Origin: Heterocephalus glaber
Taxonomy: Eukaryota; Chordata; Mammalia; Rodentia; Bathyergidae
DNA length: 64,000 nt
Direction of reading: 5' to 3'
NCBI RefSeq assembly: GCF_000247695.1
Contig: NW_004624747.1
Location: 7,872,573-7,936,572 of the forward strand
Of the stretch, positions 1 through 11,153 are shown in pieces (positions within the stretch are counted from its first letter, which is position 1; the number at the start of each line of letters is the position of its first letter). A model generated the notes under the pieces. That model was given only the letters and a program-made list of their open reading frames with translations, searched no databases and was not told the DNA's origin. Both the position numbers and the translations under genes were made by a program.

Positions 1-320
1 TTATTAGCTATTAATCCTTTTAATCCTTATTTACACTCTCAGTTTCTCACACTAGTGAAACTATTCAGTATTTACACGTGTGTGTCTTACTTATTCACTT
101 AAGAGTATGGCTGGAATACTTTTTTTCTATGAAACACTGCATTGAATGTTGTGAATTGATGTAGAGGGAATTTTGTGTGCTTCAGTTCTACTTCAGAGGT
201 AAACCATAAAAAGTTTTGAGATACAGGGCCTAGAGAGATATGCAGCAAAAATGTGAATGGAATTACATAAATTTTAACTCATCTAGATAAAGCTTCTCTT
301 TTTGATGTTTATTGCTTTAG

Positions 321-496
321 GTTTTGATGTGGCCAAGACAGGTGATGCTCGAATTGGGTTTGTGGGCTTTCCATCTGTGGGGAAGTCAACACTGCTGAGT
401 AACCTGGCAGGAGTATATTCTGAGGTGGCAGCCTATGAGTTCACTACTCTGACTACTGTGCCTGGTGTCATCAGATACAAAGGTGCCAAGATCCAG
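321..496 (+). CDS. DRG1: DRG1 exon 3: P-loop and switch region
   Basis: The acceptor is TTTAG before 321 and the donor is GTGAGT at 497. The exon starts with two bases that complete the Gly56 codon, then encodes residues 57-114. It carries the P-loop GFPSVGKST and the switch segment [11 protein letters not shown], which are the nucleotide-binding heart of the G domain. It ends in phase 0 after Lys-Ile-Gln. The open frame running past 497 is intron read-through. Confidence 0.97.
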
Positions 497-592
497 GTGA
501 GTCAGGCCAAAGGCAAGGAAGTGAAGAAATCCATATTTTTGTTCATTGTACTTTTGGGAGCTCACTCTATGCCAGGTCTGATTTTTGATCTT

Positions 593-694
593 TTTTTTTT
601 GAGACATAGTCTTGCTATGTAGTTCAGCCTGGCCTTGAACTTGTGGTGATCCTCCTAAATGCTGGGATTATAGGCATACGCCACCACACCTGGC
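593..694 (-). repeat. B1 SINE
   Basis: Antisense B1: T-tract, GAGACATAGTCTTGCTATGTAG, CTGGGATTATAGGC and a terminal CACCTGGC. Flanked by a perfect 14-bp TSD, TGATTTTTGATCTT (579-592 and 695-708). Confidence 0.9.
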
Positions 695-772
695 TGATTT
701 TTGATCTTGACCCTTATTGTGTAGCAGGGTAGATAGAGCAGTACAAAAATGCAATAATATACAGGAATATTG

Positions 773-862
773 CTGGCCATGATAGTGTATGTCTTTGAGT
801 TCAAAGTCAGTCTGAACTACATAGTGAGAACCTGATTCAAACCAAAAAAAAAACCAAACAAA
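773..862 (+). repeat. B1 SINE fragment
   Basis: Degraded sense B1 tail (GAACTACATAGTGAGAACCTG then A-rich); the middle of the element is deleted. Confidence 0.55.
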
Positions 863-1502
863 CAAAAAATAGAGGAGCAGTGCCTGCGAAAATAGTTCTT
901 CTCCTGAGAGTTAGAGAAGAAGGTCTAGTGAGACAAAGACTTGATGTAGAAAGTGATATAGGAGGTGAGAATTAAAGTTAGTATAGAATTTCACCATGCA
1001 GAGAAGGAAGAGAGAAGAGCATTTCAGGCAGTAGTAATGGTAAACATTTTGCTGTGATGTGAGAGTCTATGTGGGACCAAAGTGCTGGAAGCTAAATCTA
1101 GAAAGGTAAGTTGGGAGTGAATTATGATAGGCTTTGTGTACATGCTAAGGAAGTTGAATTTTGTTTGTAGCTAGGAATTATAAAAAGCTTTAAATAATGT
1201 GATCTGACCTTTTTAGAAGGTAATTCTTATCTGTGAGGCCTAATAAAGTTGTTCTCCTAAGCCATTCTTCTAGGATAATGTTTTTAGGGCTCCTAAATAA
1301 GGGGTCTTCATGGGTATGAAAGAAGGTATATGTAGAATATAGTGGAACATACTCTTATTGGCTGCATAGTTAAGAATCCAAAGTTCTGAATTTTGGGGAC
1401 ATTTGAATTTTTGTTAAGAGGTTCCCAAACTTTCTTGGCTCATTGTACCCTGAGTGTCTCAGCGATTATTTCTTGATACCTTTTTGAGTCTCATTTATTT
1501 AT

Positions 1503-1680
1503 TTGTCAGTGCTGCAGATTGAACCCAGTGGTACTGGGGATTGACCTCTCACTTGCCTTGGCCCCTCTTCTCATTTTTTATTTTGAGACAAGGTCTTATT
1601 CCATTGCCTAAGCTGACTACAAATTTGTAATCCTCCTGCTTCAGTCTCCTGAGTAGGTGGGATTACAGGTGTGTGCCAAT
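1503..1680 (-). repeat. B1-dID composite SINE (old)
   Basis: Antisense ID-like part (GATTGAACCCAG, TACTGGGGATTG) followed by an antisense B1 part (TTTTGAGACAAGG ... GGGATTACAGGTGTG). Diverged and without a clear TSD. Confidence 0.6.
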
Positions 1681-1850
1681 GTTTTATGGTGTTCCCTAGG
1701 CAAACAAAAATATCATATGGTTCTATTTGTTAAGTAGTTCAGTCCAAACAACTGAAGTATTTATGTCCCTTTAGCCACAGACCTTTACTAATGGGATATG
1801 TACCTGTTGGGTACTACATAACTCTTCAAACCTTGGAATTACATTAGATT

Positions 1851-1940
1851 TTTTTTTTTTTTTTTTGGTACCAGCGATCAAACTTGGCACCTTTCGCTTG
1901 TGAGGCAGGTGCCGGAACCACTGATCTAAATCCCCAGCCC
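1851..1940 (-). repeat. ID-like SINE, group A
   Basis: Full-length antisense copy starting with a T17 tract and ending in ...CCCCAGCCC. Perfect 15-bp TSD GAATTACATTAGATT (1836-1850, 1942-1956). Confidence 0.9.
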
Positions 1941-2845
1941 AGAATTACATTAGATTGGATATTTCCATATGTATTTCCTTTCCCACACTAATACTTAAGT
2001 GACTTATTTTTTCCATACCAATTGCTAAAAAAAAATCCAGCTTTCCAAGATTTGGATCTGATGTAACTGAAAACAGTATAGTGGGATTGCTGAAATTGTG
2101 AGCTACTAGCGCTAGTGTTCTGTTGGTATCTGATACAAATCAAGAATTGCTGTGTTTTTCTTGAAAATTTAGTATAGCCAATGGGATACCCTACCTGTCA
2201 GGTCACGAGTACCCCAGATTACCTTAGTACATAGTTTGGAAGCCAAAGTGTAGGCATTTGTTTTTTTTCTCGCTGAGCTACACAATGAGTTGTGAGATGC
2301 ATTCATGCTTTTATTACAGAATCTGAAGTAGGAAGGAACGTGTGTTCTGGTGATATTTTTTAGTGACCTTTTTATTGCTGATTAGGTGCCCATGCAGAAA
2401 CTGTATTGGATCGTATCTTTCTTTTGGATCCTGTGTCTAAATGTATATAACAAGACTTAGGAAACACAGGTGTATGGACTATGGCTTGATTCTAGCCGGT
2501 TTCAGAGTCTTGTTGATAGTCTTAGCTTTGGCAGCTCAAAGAATAACTTATTTCCTGATGAGATTCTGTTACCACCTATTGAAGGGCTTCTGACAGTAGC
2601 AGAATAAACAGCTGCCTAAGTCTTCTCTTTAATTTTTTTTTTTTCTGTAAAACCTACATTAATTTTACTCTCCTTAATTTTTTTTTTTTTGACCCTGTTC
2701 CCCCCTTTGCAGGGTGCTTTTTTTCCTGCCTATCCCTTTTGCCTCTGTTCTCCTTGTTTTTGTCCAGAAACGATGTAAATATATTAGGTGTGATTAACTG
2801 CATTAAGATGTCTGCTGTGAAATGTTTTTTAAAATATTGATTGAT

Positions 2846-3029
2846 TGATTGAGACAGGGTCTTGCTCTGTAGTTCAGGCTATCCTTGAGCTCACTATGTG
2901 ACCTGGCCTCAAACTCTGGGCGATCTTCCTGGCTCAGCCTTCCTAAGTGTGCCTATAATCCCAGCACTCAGCGAGGCTGAGGCAGGAAAGTCACAAGTTC
3001 AGATCCAGCCTGGGCAATTTAGTGACTTA
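2846..3029. repeat. Two abutting B1-type fragments in opposite orientation
   Basis: An antisense B1 (2846 to about 2945, GAGACAGGGTCTTGCTCTG) meets a sense B1 (about 2950-3029, CCTATAATCCCAGCAC ... CAGCCTGGGCAA). Both are diverged. Confidence 0.6.
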
Positions 3030-3040
3030 GTGAGAACATG

Positions 3041-3130
3041 GTTTTTTTTGGTACCGGGGATCAAACTCCGGTCCCTGTGCTTTTGAGGCAGGCGGCTCGC
3101 GGCAGAACCACTGAGCTAAATCCCCGGCCC
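3041..3130 (-). repeat. ID-like SINE, group A
   Basis: Antisense copy with a short insertion (GGCTCGCGGC) near the tRNA anticodon-loop region. TSD GTGAGAACATG at 3030-3040 and 3131-3141. Confidence 0.88.
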
Positions 3131-3175
3131 GTGAGAACATGTCTTAATAAAAAATTTTTAAAAATGGCTTTAGAA

Positions 3176-3290
3176 GGGCCGGAGATTTAGGTCAGTGGTT
3201 GTGTCACCTGCCTCGCAAGCTCAAGGACCTGAGTTTGATCCCCAGTACCAAAAAAAAAAGAAAAAGAAAAATACACAACAAATCAAAAAA
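3176..3290 (+). repeat. ID-like SINE, group A
   Basis: Sense copy with intact A and B boxes and a mixed A-rich tail. Imperfect TSD AAATGGCTTTAGA / AAATGACTTTAGA. Confidence 0.88.
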
Positions 3291-3466
3291 ATGACTTTAG
3301 AGGTAGCTCAATGTGAAGGCCCTGGGTTTAATTTCCATATACCACCACCAAAAAAAGAGCAGCGATTTTTGTTATCTGTAATTTAGTGGAAGAGGTATAC
3401 AGACTTAGAACCATTTAAGATTATATGGAGGGGTTTTGGTTGTTAAGTTCTTTGACAGTAAAGATC

Positions 3467-3561
3467 TTTTTTTTTTTTTTTTTTTTTGGTACCGGGGATT
3501 GAACTCGGGTCCTTGAGCTTGCGCAGCAGGCAGAGAAACCACTGAGCTAAATCCCCGGCCC
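3467..3561 (-). repeat. ID-like SINE, group B
   Basis: Antisense copy with a long T tract. TSD ACAGTAAAGATCTT on both sides (about 3455-3468 and 3563-3576). Confidence 0.9.
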
Positions 3562-4174
3562 TACAGTAAAGATCTTTAACAGTCACCTGTGGAGGTTTTG
3601 ACACCCTTGTATGGCCATTCCAAATCAGGATCTGCAGTGATGGGTCTCAGCTGTCTACAGCTTTAATAGTTTTCCAGGTGATTCTGTTGTGCTTGTGTGA
3701 TTAAGATCCACTGCAGAAGTTTTTGAGTTGGAATTTTACTAAAGAGTCTCAGTATCACATGTAATGTGAAGATTTTGCTATAATCTGCAGTGAGGAATTT
3801 GTGTGGAGGCTCAGCCTTCAGAAAAGTGGGGGAACACTGAAAGACAGTAATGTAGAATAATGAATTTTGGCCCAAAATGTATGAATTATAATCAGATTTA
3901 TTAGTATTACGACTTTGGACAAGTGTCCTAACTGAGCTTGAACTATTATCTTTGTTAGGGATATTAGGCATTTTAGCCTAGGAAAAGTGTACAAAAAGCA
4001 ATTAGCTGACATTTATTAGATGTTTAGTGAAAATAAAATTATACACTGCCTTGTAAGGAAGTTTGACTTCTCATACATTTCGGATACTTGAGAAAGAAGT
4101 CATTGTGTTTGGTCTGTTTGGATTTATAATTGGTTGTTCCTTCCCTCTTCTTCCCCCTGCCCTTACTCTTGCAG

Positions 4175-4244
4175 CTCCTAGATCTCCCAGGTATCATTGA
4201 AGGTGCCAAGGATGGGAAAGGTAGAGGTCGTCAAGTCATTGCAG
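4175..4244 (+). CDS. DRG1: DRG1 exon 4: G3 (DLPG) motif
   Basis: Acceptor CTTGCAG before 4175, donor GTGAGT at 4245. Encodes residues 115-137 plus the first base of Val138. It begins LLDLPG, the Walker-B/G3 motif, followed by [14 protein letters not shown], the conserved switch II of the OBG/DRG family. Only 70 bp long and in phase with its neighbours. Confidence 0.97.
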
Positions 4245-4261
4245 GTGAGTGACCCCAGTCC

Positions 4262-4372
4262 TGGGATCACTTGTCCACCTCCCTCACTCCCTCCTGCTGT
4301 CTCTCTTTTTCTTTCTTTTCTCTCTCCTCTCTCTCTCCTCCTCTCTCTTTCTCTTTCTTTTCTTTCCTGACT
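4262..4372. repeat. CT-rich simple repeat
   Basis: Pyrimidine-rich low-complexity run of CTCTCT and TTTCTTTT blocks 18 bp downstream of the exon 4 donor. It is followed by a short degraded antisense ID fragment to about 4417. Confidence 0.75.
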
Positions 4373-4960
4373 GGGGATTGAATCCAGGGCCTTTCCACTG
4401 AGCTACATCCCCAGTCTTTAAAAATTTTTTTCTGAGTACTAGAATGTCAGAACATTTTTGAATAAAATGTCAAAATTTCAAGAGACTCCACCGAAATAGT
4501 CCAGACCCCCTTTTTAGGTGAAAAACTAAGAACGGGAAAAGAGAAGTAAATACTATACTTTGTGCAGTATATATATAATTTTTTCTTTTTTAATGGTAGC
4601 AAAGTTTGATTAACATTAGGAAAAGAAACAGGCTCTGCAGTGAGTTTGGGCCAGGTAAAAGTAGGAAAAGAAGTACATTCTACAAGGTGAGAGTGGACCA
4701 CTGTGCAAGAGACAACAGTGGCAAAAACTCACTGTCGACTGTCCTTTTTGTACCACCCACTCCTCAGGCTGACATCAGGTCTAGGCCATCCTAGTGAAAA
4801 CCTGCTTGAGTTCTCATGAGAAGTCCATGTTCAGGGCTGCTCTGTGTATGTGTCTTGGGATTTTGTAATTAATGAGTCGCATCTACTTTCCCAGACAGCT
4901 TTGCCACACCTTAATCGCCTGTCTTATTTCCTCCTGAGAGATGCATATCCCCATAATTCT

Positions 4961-5056
4961 TTGTTTTATTTTGTTTTGTTTTGGTACCAGGGATCGAACT
5001 CAGGTCCTTGTGCTTGTGCAGCAGGTGGCGAAACCACTGAGCTAAATCCCTGGCCC
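4961..5056 (-). repeat. ID-like SINE, group B
   Basis: Antisense copy with a (TTTTG)n-type tail. 16-bp TSD TATCCCCATAATTCTT at 4946-4961 and 5057-5072. Confidence 0.9.
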
Positions 5057-5273
5057 TATCCCCATAATTCTTTTTGGGGTGCTGAGGGAGTGGAGGGCTC
5101 TGTCTGCTGCATCTTCTTCTGGCTGGAAGGGGCTGCAGACCCTACCTGCTGGGGATTATATGCTCTCCAACTACCTTGGAGTATTGTGGCTCACTGCTTG
5201 GGTTGAAGAAAAGAAACCTGTCAGAAGATAGTGAGAAAAGAGTTAAGATTATTGAGCTGTCTGTTTGACAGGA

Positions 5274-5648
5274 GAAAGTAACTTCACGTCCATACTCTGT
5301 AAGTGAAATAAATAGGACACACATGTGTAAATATTGTATAGTTTCTCTGGTGTGAGAAACTGAAAGTGAAAGGAAGGATCAAATTGTACAATAAGTAAGG
5401 TGAAATAGGAAGAAAAGGTCCAAAGGGGAAGGGAAGTGGGAGGGGTAGGGGAAAGGAATAAATATGAGAAAAGTAAAAAATGGAAACAAAGTCTTTGTAA
5501 ATAGGGAGGGGTAGAAGGATTGAAGGGAGGGCAGGGGAATAGGGAAAAAAACAAGAACCAAGATATATCATGTAAAGGTACAAATTCCCAATGATGAATG
5601 TCATCATATACCTAAAATGTACCAATAAACTTAATGAGTAAAAAAAAG
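5274..5648 (+). mobile_element. 5'-truncated L1 3' end (about 375 bp)
   Basis: Starts in unique-looking sequence, passes a purine-rich tract at 5400-5470 typical of L1 3' UTRs, and ends CCTAAAATGTACCAATAAAC then an A-rich tail. Near-perfect TSD AGAAAGTAACTT(C/T)AC at 5274 and 5648. The same 3' terminal motif recurs at 11676-11760, 42283-42320 and 56980-57105, which marks it as a repeat family end. No ORF2 sequence is retained. Confidence 0.75.
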
Positions 5649-6218
5649 AAAGTAACTTTACTATTATGTTGGGGATGCATAACCCATATATGAGGAGCAG
5701 GTCAAATTTCCATGGTTCTTGTGAAGGACAAAGTATGGCAAAGAGGGCGAGTGATACTAGGGGTCCCCTTGACCCCAACTATGGGTATTGAGCTAGAAAA
5801 GGATTTTCCAGAGATGGAAGTCAAAACTGAATGAAGTAATTGAATTGGCTCACCCATAACATCTAGTGTTATACAGGGTTCCTCACAGAAAATGGTAATG
5901 TCCATGAACAGGGGCATTGTAGGTTCTCTTGGGTCTCTTCAGAGCAGGATTTGAGGAATTTGGTTGACCTCACCCCTCTCCAAGAGCAGGGACAGTCAAA
6001 CCTCCAGTGCTATGAGTCAGGCACTTTGGGTATCTCACAGAGGCCAGGCAGTGCAGGGAGTGGCTTGGTGCCGTCGCATCACAGTTTCCTGACTTATTGC
6101 CCTTGAAGCAGAAATTCTTTTCTTGATTGTCTTTGGGTTTTCCCTTAGACAATCTGAGTGAGTGGGTAGCAGATTCAGAATAGAATTCAAGTTTCCTAAT
6201 TCAATCCATCCCTTTCCT

Positions 6219-6274
6219 TTTCTTTTTTTGTACTGGGATTGCACTCACGTGCCACTGAGCTAAATCCTTGGCAT
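6219..6274 (-). repeat. ID-like SINE fragment with internal deletion
   Basis: GTACTGGGATTGCACTC joins directly to GCCACTGAGCTAAATCC; the segment between the two tRNA boxes is missing. Confidence 0.55.
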
Positions 6275-6584
6275 GCGTTTTCTGTTTTTAAAAGTAAAGT
6301 GTTATGACAGCTATATTCTTAGCCATTCTCTTTTGACCCTCGTCCAGATCCTAATTGTTGAACAGAGAAAAGGCCATGTCTAGCAATTGGGTTAAGTGTC
6401 TGGGTTTCCATCTGAAGTTTCTTCATTAAACAGATGGGAAAGACCCGTGTTCCCCTGAGATACAGTTGGGGATCTGAGGATAGGATCATCAAAAATACCT
6501 CTCTTCCTCAGGGACCACTCTGAATATCATAGTTTCTCAGCTTTTCCTGAGATAAAGAGTCACAAAAGCCATTTTGCTGCCTTT

Positions 6585-6673
6585 GTTTTTTTTTTTTTGG
6601 TACTGGGGATCGAACTCAGGACTTTGCGTTTTCAAAGTAGGTGGCAGTACCACTGAGCTAAATCTCTGGCCCT
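6585..6673 (-). repeat. ID-like SINE, group A
   Basis: Antisense copy, moderately diverged (TTTGCGTTTTCAAAGTAGG replaces the usual CTTGCGAGGCAGG segment). Confidence 0.82.
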
Positions 6674-6902
6674 CATTTCATCTTCTATGTTGTAAGCAAA
6701 AACAGTTTAGCATTTTTTCCCCTTTTGATTTTTAGTGATTCAGCTCTTAACATTTGTTCTGCCACCTTCCTTGTTCAGGCTGCCATTGTATTTTGCCTGT
6801 ACTCAGTATTATAGCCCTATAACTAATCACCCTGTTCCATCCTGCTGCTTTGTAGTTCTTTCTGTCTGTAGCTAGAATGGTTATGGTTAAAGAAGTACAT
6901 CA

Positions 6903-7017
6903 GGCCAAGTGTGATGGCGCATGCCAGTAATTCCATGTCTTGAGAGCCTGAGGTAAGAGGATTGAAAGTTTGAGCCCAGCCTGGCTGACTTCGTGAGACT
7001 GTCTCCAAAGGAAAAAT
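6903..7017 (+). repeat. B1 SINE
   Basis: Sense B1: GCCAAGTGTGATGGCGCATGC ... CAGCCTGGCTGACTTCGTGAG ... tail. Diverged; lacks the internal duplication. Confidence 0.75.
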
Positions 7018-7339
7018 AAAAAGGACTGCTTTTTACCCCGGTACTACCACCTCACCTCCCTGCTGCCACCGCCAAAATTAGCTCATGTAATTTCTTGGCC
7101 AAACCTTCGAATATCTTTGCTTGTTATTTGTAATGAGATCTCAAGTCTATACACACATAGAAGAAGGTTATAAGAGACCCAGCCTGCGGCAGGCTCTCTG
7201 ACCTTTTTTTGCTACTCATCTTAGTTATTGGGTCTCAGAGATCACTGGTTTCTTGGTTGTTCATTGAATACATTAAATATTCTACTGTCTCAGGATCTTT
7301 GGACTTAACATTATTTATATCTAGAATGCTTTCCTAAGG

Positions 7340-7560
7340 GAGTCAGATGATACACTTTGCATTTTTCAGATCTTTATTAAATGTCACTTCAGAAGGGATT
7401 TTCTTAACTGGCCTGTATAAAATAGTATGTACTCAGTTACTTTGCTCATTCTCTTTTACTCAACTTTTCTTTGTTTACAACCCTTGTGACCCCCTGACCT
7501 ATATTTATAAATTTACTATTGTCTCCTACTGTCTACTATAGGAATGTAAGGCTTATATGA
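7340..7560 (+). repeat. L2-like LINE fragment
   Basis: The series AAATGTCACTTCAGAAGG ... CTGACCTATATTTATAAA ... TACTATAGGAATGTAAGG resembles the conserved L2 3' end. Old and diverged; family call from memory. Confidence 0.5.
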
Positions 7561-7676
7561 AAGAAGGTTTTTTTGTTTTGCAGTTGAAGTCTCAATAAAT
7601 TTTGGTGAATAAATAAATCCCTCTGAAGATATCAATGGTAGATTGCTTATTTAATTAATTAACTATTTATTTATTT

Positions 7677-7753
7677 TTGCAGTGCTGTGGATTAAGTCCA
7701 GGGCCTTGCACATGCTAGACAAGCACTGTACCACTGAGCTATACCCCCAGCCT
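7677..7753 (-). repeat. Old ID SINE (BC1-type consensus)
   Basis: Antisense ID with AGGGCCTTGCACATGCTAG and ACTGAGCTATACCCCCAGCC. It is the ancestral rodent ID type, distinct from the young GGTACC-ended SINE. Confidence 0.8.
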
Positions 7754-7852
7754 AGTGGTAGATGTTTTAAAACCATTTTCTTCTGTCTCATTGTTTCAAT
7801 TTTTGCTGGTTGTTTTGTTTTGATTTGTCTCATGTTGGAAATTTTCTCAGGC

Positions 7853-7945
7853 TTTTTTTGTTTTGTTTTTTGGTACTGGGGATCGAACTCAGGACCTTGC
7901 GCTTGCGAGGCAGGCGCCAGAATCACTGAGCTAAATCACTTTCCC
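7853..7945 (-). repeat. ID-like SINE, group A
   Basis: Antisense copy; the 5' terminus is altered to CACTTTCCC. Short TSD TCTCAGG on both sides. Confidence 0.82.
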
Positions 7946-8103
7946 TCTCAGGTGTTTGATAGCCCTTGGTATTTTGTCCTACTTAAAGAATGAAGAATTA
8001 GAAAATTGGTGAACTGCTCTATCACTGAGTGGTCCTTTCGACTAATGGCTTTTATTATAAGTTGACATGCAATGAGCCAGCGTTTATGGAGGAAGAACCC
8101 TGG

Positions 8104-8142
8104 ATGTCTACAATATCTATGTCTACAATATCAATGTCTACA
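8104..8142. repeat. 15-bp minisatellite, 2.6 copies
   Basis: ATGTCTACAATATC(T/A) repeats at 8104-8118 and 8119-8133, with a partial third copy to 8142. Confidence 0.85.
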
Positions 8143-8512
8143 AATTTTTTCCTGGGACTAATCAGTAACTCCAAAGAAAAATGCTTAAGTCCTCTCCTGG
8201 GAGAAGAGAAAGGGAAGGTGTCTAGAGATTTATTGTATATAGTACAAATTTCAAGCTTTCCTTTTGAGTCCATCATCCATTGTTGTGTTCCTCTGTCCCT
8301 GAAATATACCTATCCTGGACCTCTTTCTCAGCTCTTAGGTCTCTTGAGAGCAAGATTCAGTTGCCCAGCAGAGCAACATCTACATTTACAGCTTTATTTC
8401 ATTATTTTTTCTAGCTTTAATATTTACTTCATGCATCATTTAGGGTATCCTGTTTATTTTCACATTATCATCAAGACATGGATCAAAATAGGACAAACGT
8501 TACTAGCTGTTT

Positions 8513-8605
8513 TCTTTGTTTGTTTTTTTTTTGGTACCAGGGATCGAACTCAGGACCTTGTGCTTGCAAGACAGACACGGTGCCACTGAGCTAAATCCCT
8601 GGCCC
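8513..8605 (-). repeat. ID-like SINE, group D
   Basis: Antisense copy with the group D arm (ACACGGTGCCACTGAGC). TSD not clear. Confidence 0.82.
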
Positions 8606-9052
8606 TTAGCTAACATTTTTGAATTACTAGTTTTTTAAAAATGTCTGGTGCCAAGGCTCTGGTTCAATTCCTAACACCAATGGGGCCAAAAATAAAAACA
8701 AACAGGGCTAAAAGTTTTCAATTGGACATAGATTTTTCCTATAGGGTTGCTCATACTTCTGTGGTCTTTAGTTTTCTGTAAGCATGAAAGGAAATGATAC
8801 AACACAGAGAAGACTAGAATAGATGTTTTCAACTCTGCTTTGGGCTGGTTGAAGTTTATTGTGTGAACTTAAAAATTCTAATTTTATGCCTGTTTTTCCA
8901 AAATAATGTTAATAGTACTGTTTTCTCATTCTCAGAATTCTTCTTGTTTGGATGATGAATTAGTCACCCTAATTTTTAAAAAAAATTATTCTTATAGTGA
9001 GCATGGTTTATTTGTTTTAATCAGGAAAAAAAAAGTTAAAATAACTACAAAA

Positions 9053-9212
9053 AGCTCAGGTATGGTGGCACATGCCTGTAATCCCAGCACTCAGGAGGTT
9101 GAGGCGGGAGGATTGCTGTGCATGCGTTCCAGGTCAGCCTGGGCTATAATAGTGAGTTCAAGACTAGCCTGAATTATAGAGCAAGACCCTGTCTCAAAAA
9201 AACAAAAAACAA
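9053..9212 (+). repeat. B1 SINE with internal duplication
   Basis: Sense B1 with both repeats of the internal tandem unit (CAGCCTGGGCTATAATAGTG and CTAGCCTGAATTATAGAGC) and an A-rich tail. Confidence 0.85.
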
Positions 9213-9299
9213 AAAACTAAACCCCTATAAAAAGCGCAAGTCTTCATTTAACTGTTCTATATAGTGATTAAATGCCAGCCAAGTATACACTCTTTGTTG

Positions 9300-10140
9300 T
9301 CTTGGGATAGGCAAAGATTTCTTAGATGGAACACTGAAATCATGAACCACAAAAGACACAGTTGATATATTTCATATCAAAATTTAAAACTTGCTTTTTG
9401 TAAGACATAGTTAAAAATGAAACAGTCCACAGATTGGGAGAAAATATTAGCAGTATGTGTATCTGACATAGAACTTGTTTCTACAATATGTGAAAAACTC
9501 ATATTGTACAGCCTAATTAAAAAATGGGCAGGGCTGGGGATTTAGCTCAGTGGTTCCACTGCCTGCCTCGCAAGTGCAAGGTCCTGAGTTTGATCCCCGG
9601 TACCAAAAAAAAAAATGAGCAAAAGAATGAACTTGTAAGATACATGAATGGCCAATAAGTACATTAAAAAGTGGCTCGAAATCATTAATTGTCAGGGAAA
9701 TCCAGCCATATTGAGATATCATTAAATACCCCTTAGAATGGATAAAGTTAAAAAAGAATGATGTACCAAGTGTTGGTGAGAATGTGTAGCTGTTGGAATT
9801 CTGCTTACGGGAGTGTAAAATTATACAAACCCTTGGATAACTACTGAGCAGTTTCTGATAACCTGTACCTATGATGTGACCCCACAATTCCACTGGTATT
9901 TAACCACGAGAAATGAAAAGATATGCCCACAGAAAGACTGGTTTGTGAATCTTCACAGCAAATTTATACCTAATAACCCCAAACTAAGAACCATCCAGAT
10001 GTCTCTCAGTAGGTGAATAATAGGTAGATAAACAATGATGGTATATCTGTGAAGTGGAGTACTGTTCACTTATAAGAAGAGATGAATCGCTGATACCTAT
10101 AAAACGTGGTCAAATATTTTAAAAATGGATAGAATACAAG
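9300..10140 (+). repeat. Ancient L1 3' ORF2/3' UTR fragment
   Basis: Sense-strand L1 ORF2 end: GATTGGGAGAAAATATT, an AAAAATGGGCA / GAGCAAAAGAATGAAC junction split by the SINE at 9531, GGAAATCCAGCC, GTGTTGGTGAGAATGTG and ATGGTATATCTGTGAAGTGG. Stops and indels throughout; not coding now. Confidence 0.7.
9531..9615 (+). repeat. ID-like SINE, group A, inserted in an L1 remnant
   Basis: Sense copy close to consensus. TSD AAAAATG(G/A)GCA on both sides, made from L1 sequence. Confidence 0.88.
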
Positions 10141-10169
10141 ATCCAGGCACAAAAGACTACCTTTCTCTT

Positions 10170-10299
10170 TTGGAGTCAAGGTCTTGCTATGTAGTTAGTA
10201 CTAGCTGGCCTTGAACTCTGTAGCCCAAGCTGCTCTTGTAGTCTTCCTGCTTTCATCTCTTGAGTACTAGGATTACAGGTATGTACCACTGCACCCAGC
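10170..10299 (-). repeat. B1 SINE
   Basis: Antisense B1 (TTGGAGTCAAGGTCTTGC ... GGATTACAGGTATGTACC), diverged. Confidence 0.7.
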
Positions 10300-10558
10300 A
10301 GAACTGTATTTTATGTGGTTCCATTTATGTGAAAACTGCTTATGGTAACAGAAAGCAGGTCACTGGGTGGCCAGGAATAGAGGGGAGGATTGAAGAAGGC
10401 ACAAAGACGCTTTTTGGAGGTGAAGTGAATGTTTTGCATCTTGATTGCTGTGGTGGTTACAAAGGAATATACATTTGTCATTAAACCATATGGTTAACAT
10501 TGGTACAATTTATTTTGTGTAAATTGTACCTCAAAATTGATTAAAAGTATGCTAACTA

Positions 10559-10642
10559 GGGCTGGGAATTTAGCTCAGTGGTTCTGCCACCTGCCCTGAA
10601 AGCACAAGTACCCAAGTTTGATCCTCAGTACCAAAAAAAAAA
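10559..10642 (+). repeat. ID-like SINE, group A
   Basis: Sense copy. TSD AAGTATG(C/T)TAACTAG at about 10545 and 10641. Confidence 0.88.
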
Positions 10643-10983
10643 GTATGTTAACTAGATACTCTTTTACAGTTCTTCCTGTTTTAAATCTTCATAAACTCGT
10701 TTGGTGTTTAGGTTATTGTCTGGCTTGTGTCTTCATTTTGACTGTTTTTTTCTTTTTTTTAAACTAGTCTATGTAGAAGATGTGTCAACTTTTGGGTGCA
10801 TATATAATAATTTTGAGACATACGCTGTAAACTGATCTCTGGTATAAATCTTTGACACTTTTAAGAGCTTTTTGTGTGTATGTATTTATAAAATAAGTCC
10901 ATCATGTTTAAGTATAAGGGGAAAACACGTCTATTTGAGTTAGTTAAGCCTTATTGATCTTTGGCTATAATTTTTTCCCCCAG

Positions 10984-11153
10984 TGGCCCGTACATGTAAT
11001 TTGATCCTGATCGTTCTGGATGTCCTGAAACCCTTGGGACACAAGAAGATAATTGAAAACGAGCTGGAAGGCTTTGGCATTCGCTTGAATAGCAAACCTC
11101 CTAACATCGGCTTTAAGAAGAAAGACAAGGGAGGCATTAATCTCACAGCCACT
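10984..11153 (+). CDS. DRG1: DRG1 exon 5
   Basis: Acceptor CCCCCAG before 10984, donor GTAAGT at 11154. Completes Val138 and encodes residues 139-194, starting [16 protein letters not shown] and ending NLTAT. It covers the strand and helix after switch II and the start of the family-specific insertion in the G domain ([14 protein letters not shown]). Ends in phase 0. Confidence 0.97.

Noticed and set aside
302..622. Open frame of 106 codons starting before the first DRG1 exon
   Set aside because: Only its middle part is exon 3; both ends are intron and a B1 SINE read through the splice sites.
5284..5778. Minus-strand open frame of 164 codons rich in Phe, Pro and Ser
   Set aside because: It is the complement of the purine-rich L1 3' UTR; composition, not coding constraint, keeps it open.
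8029..8589. Open frame of 186 codons, the longest in the window
   Set aside because: Runs through a minisatellite, unique intron sequence and an antisense SINE; no domain, and it lies in a DRG1 intron.
9300..10140. Possible coding remnant of a reverse transcriptase
   Set aside because: Recognisable L1 ORF2 3' end, but multiple stops and indels and a SINE insertion; annotated as a repeat only.
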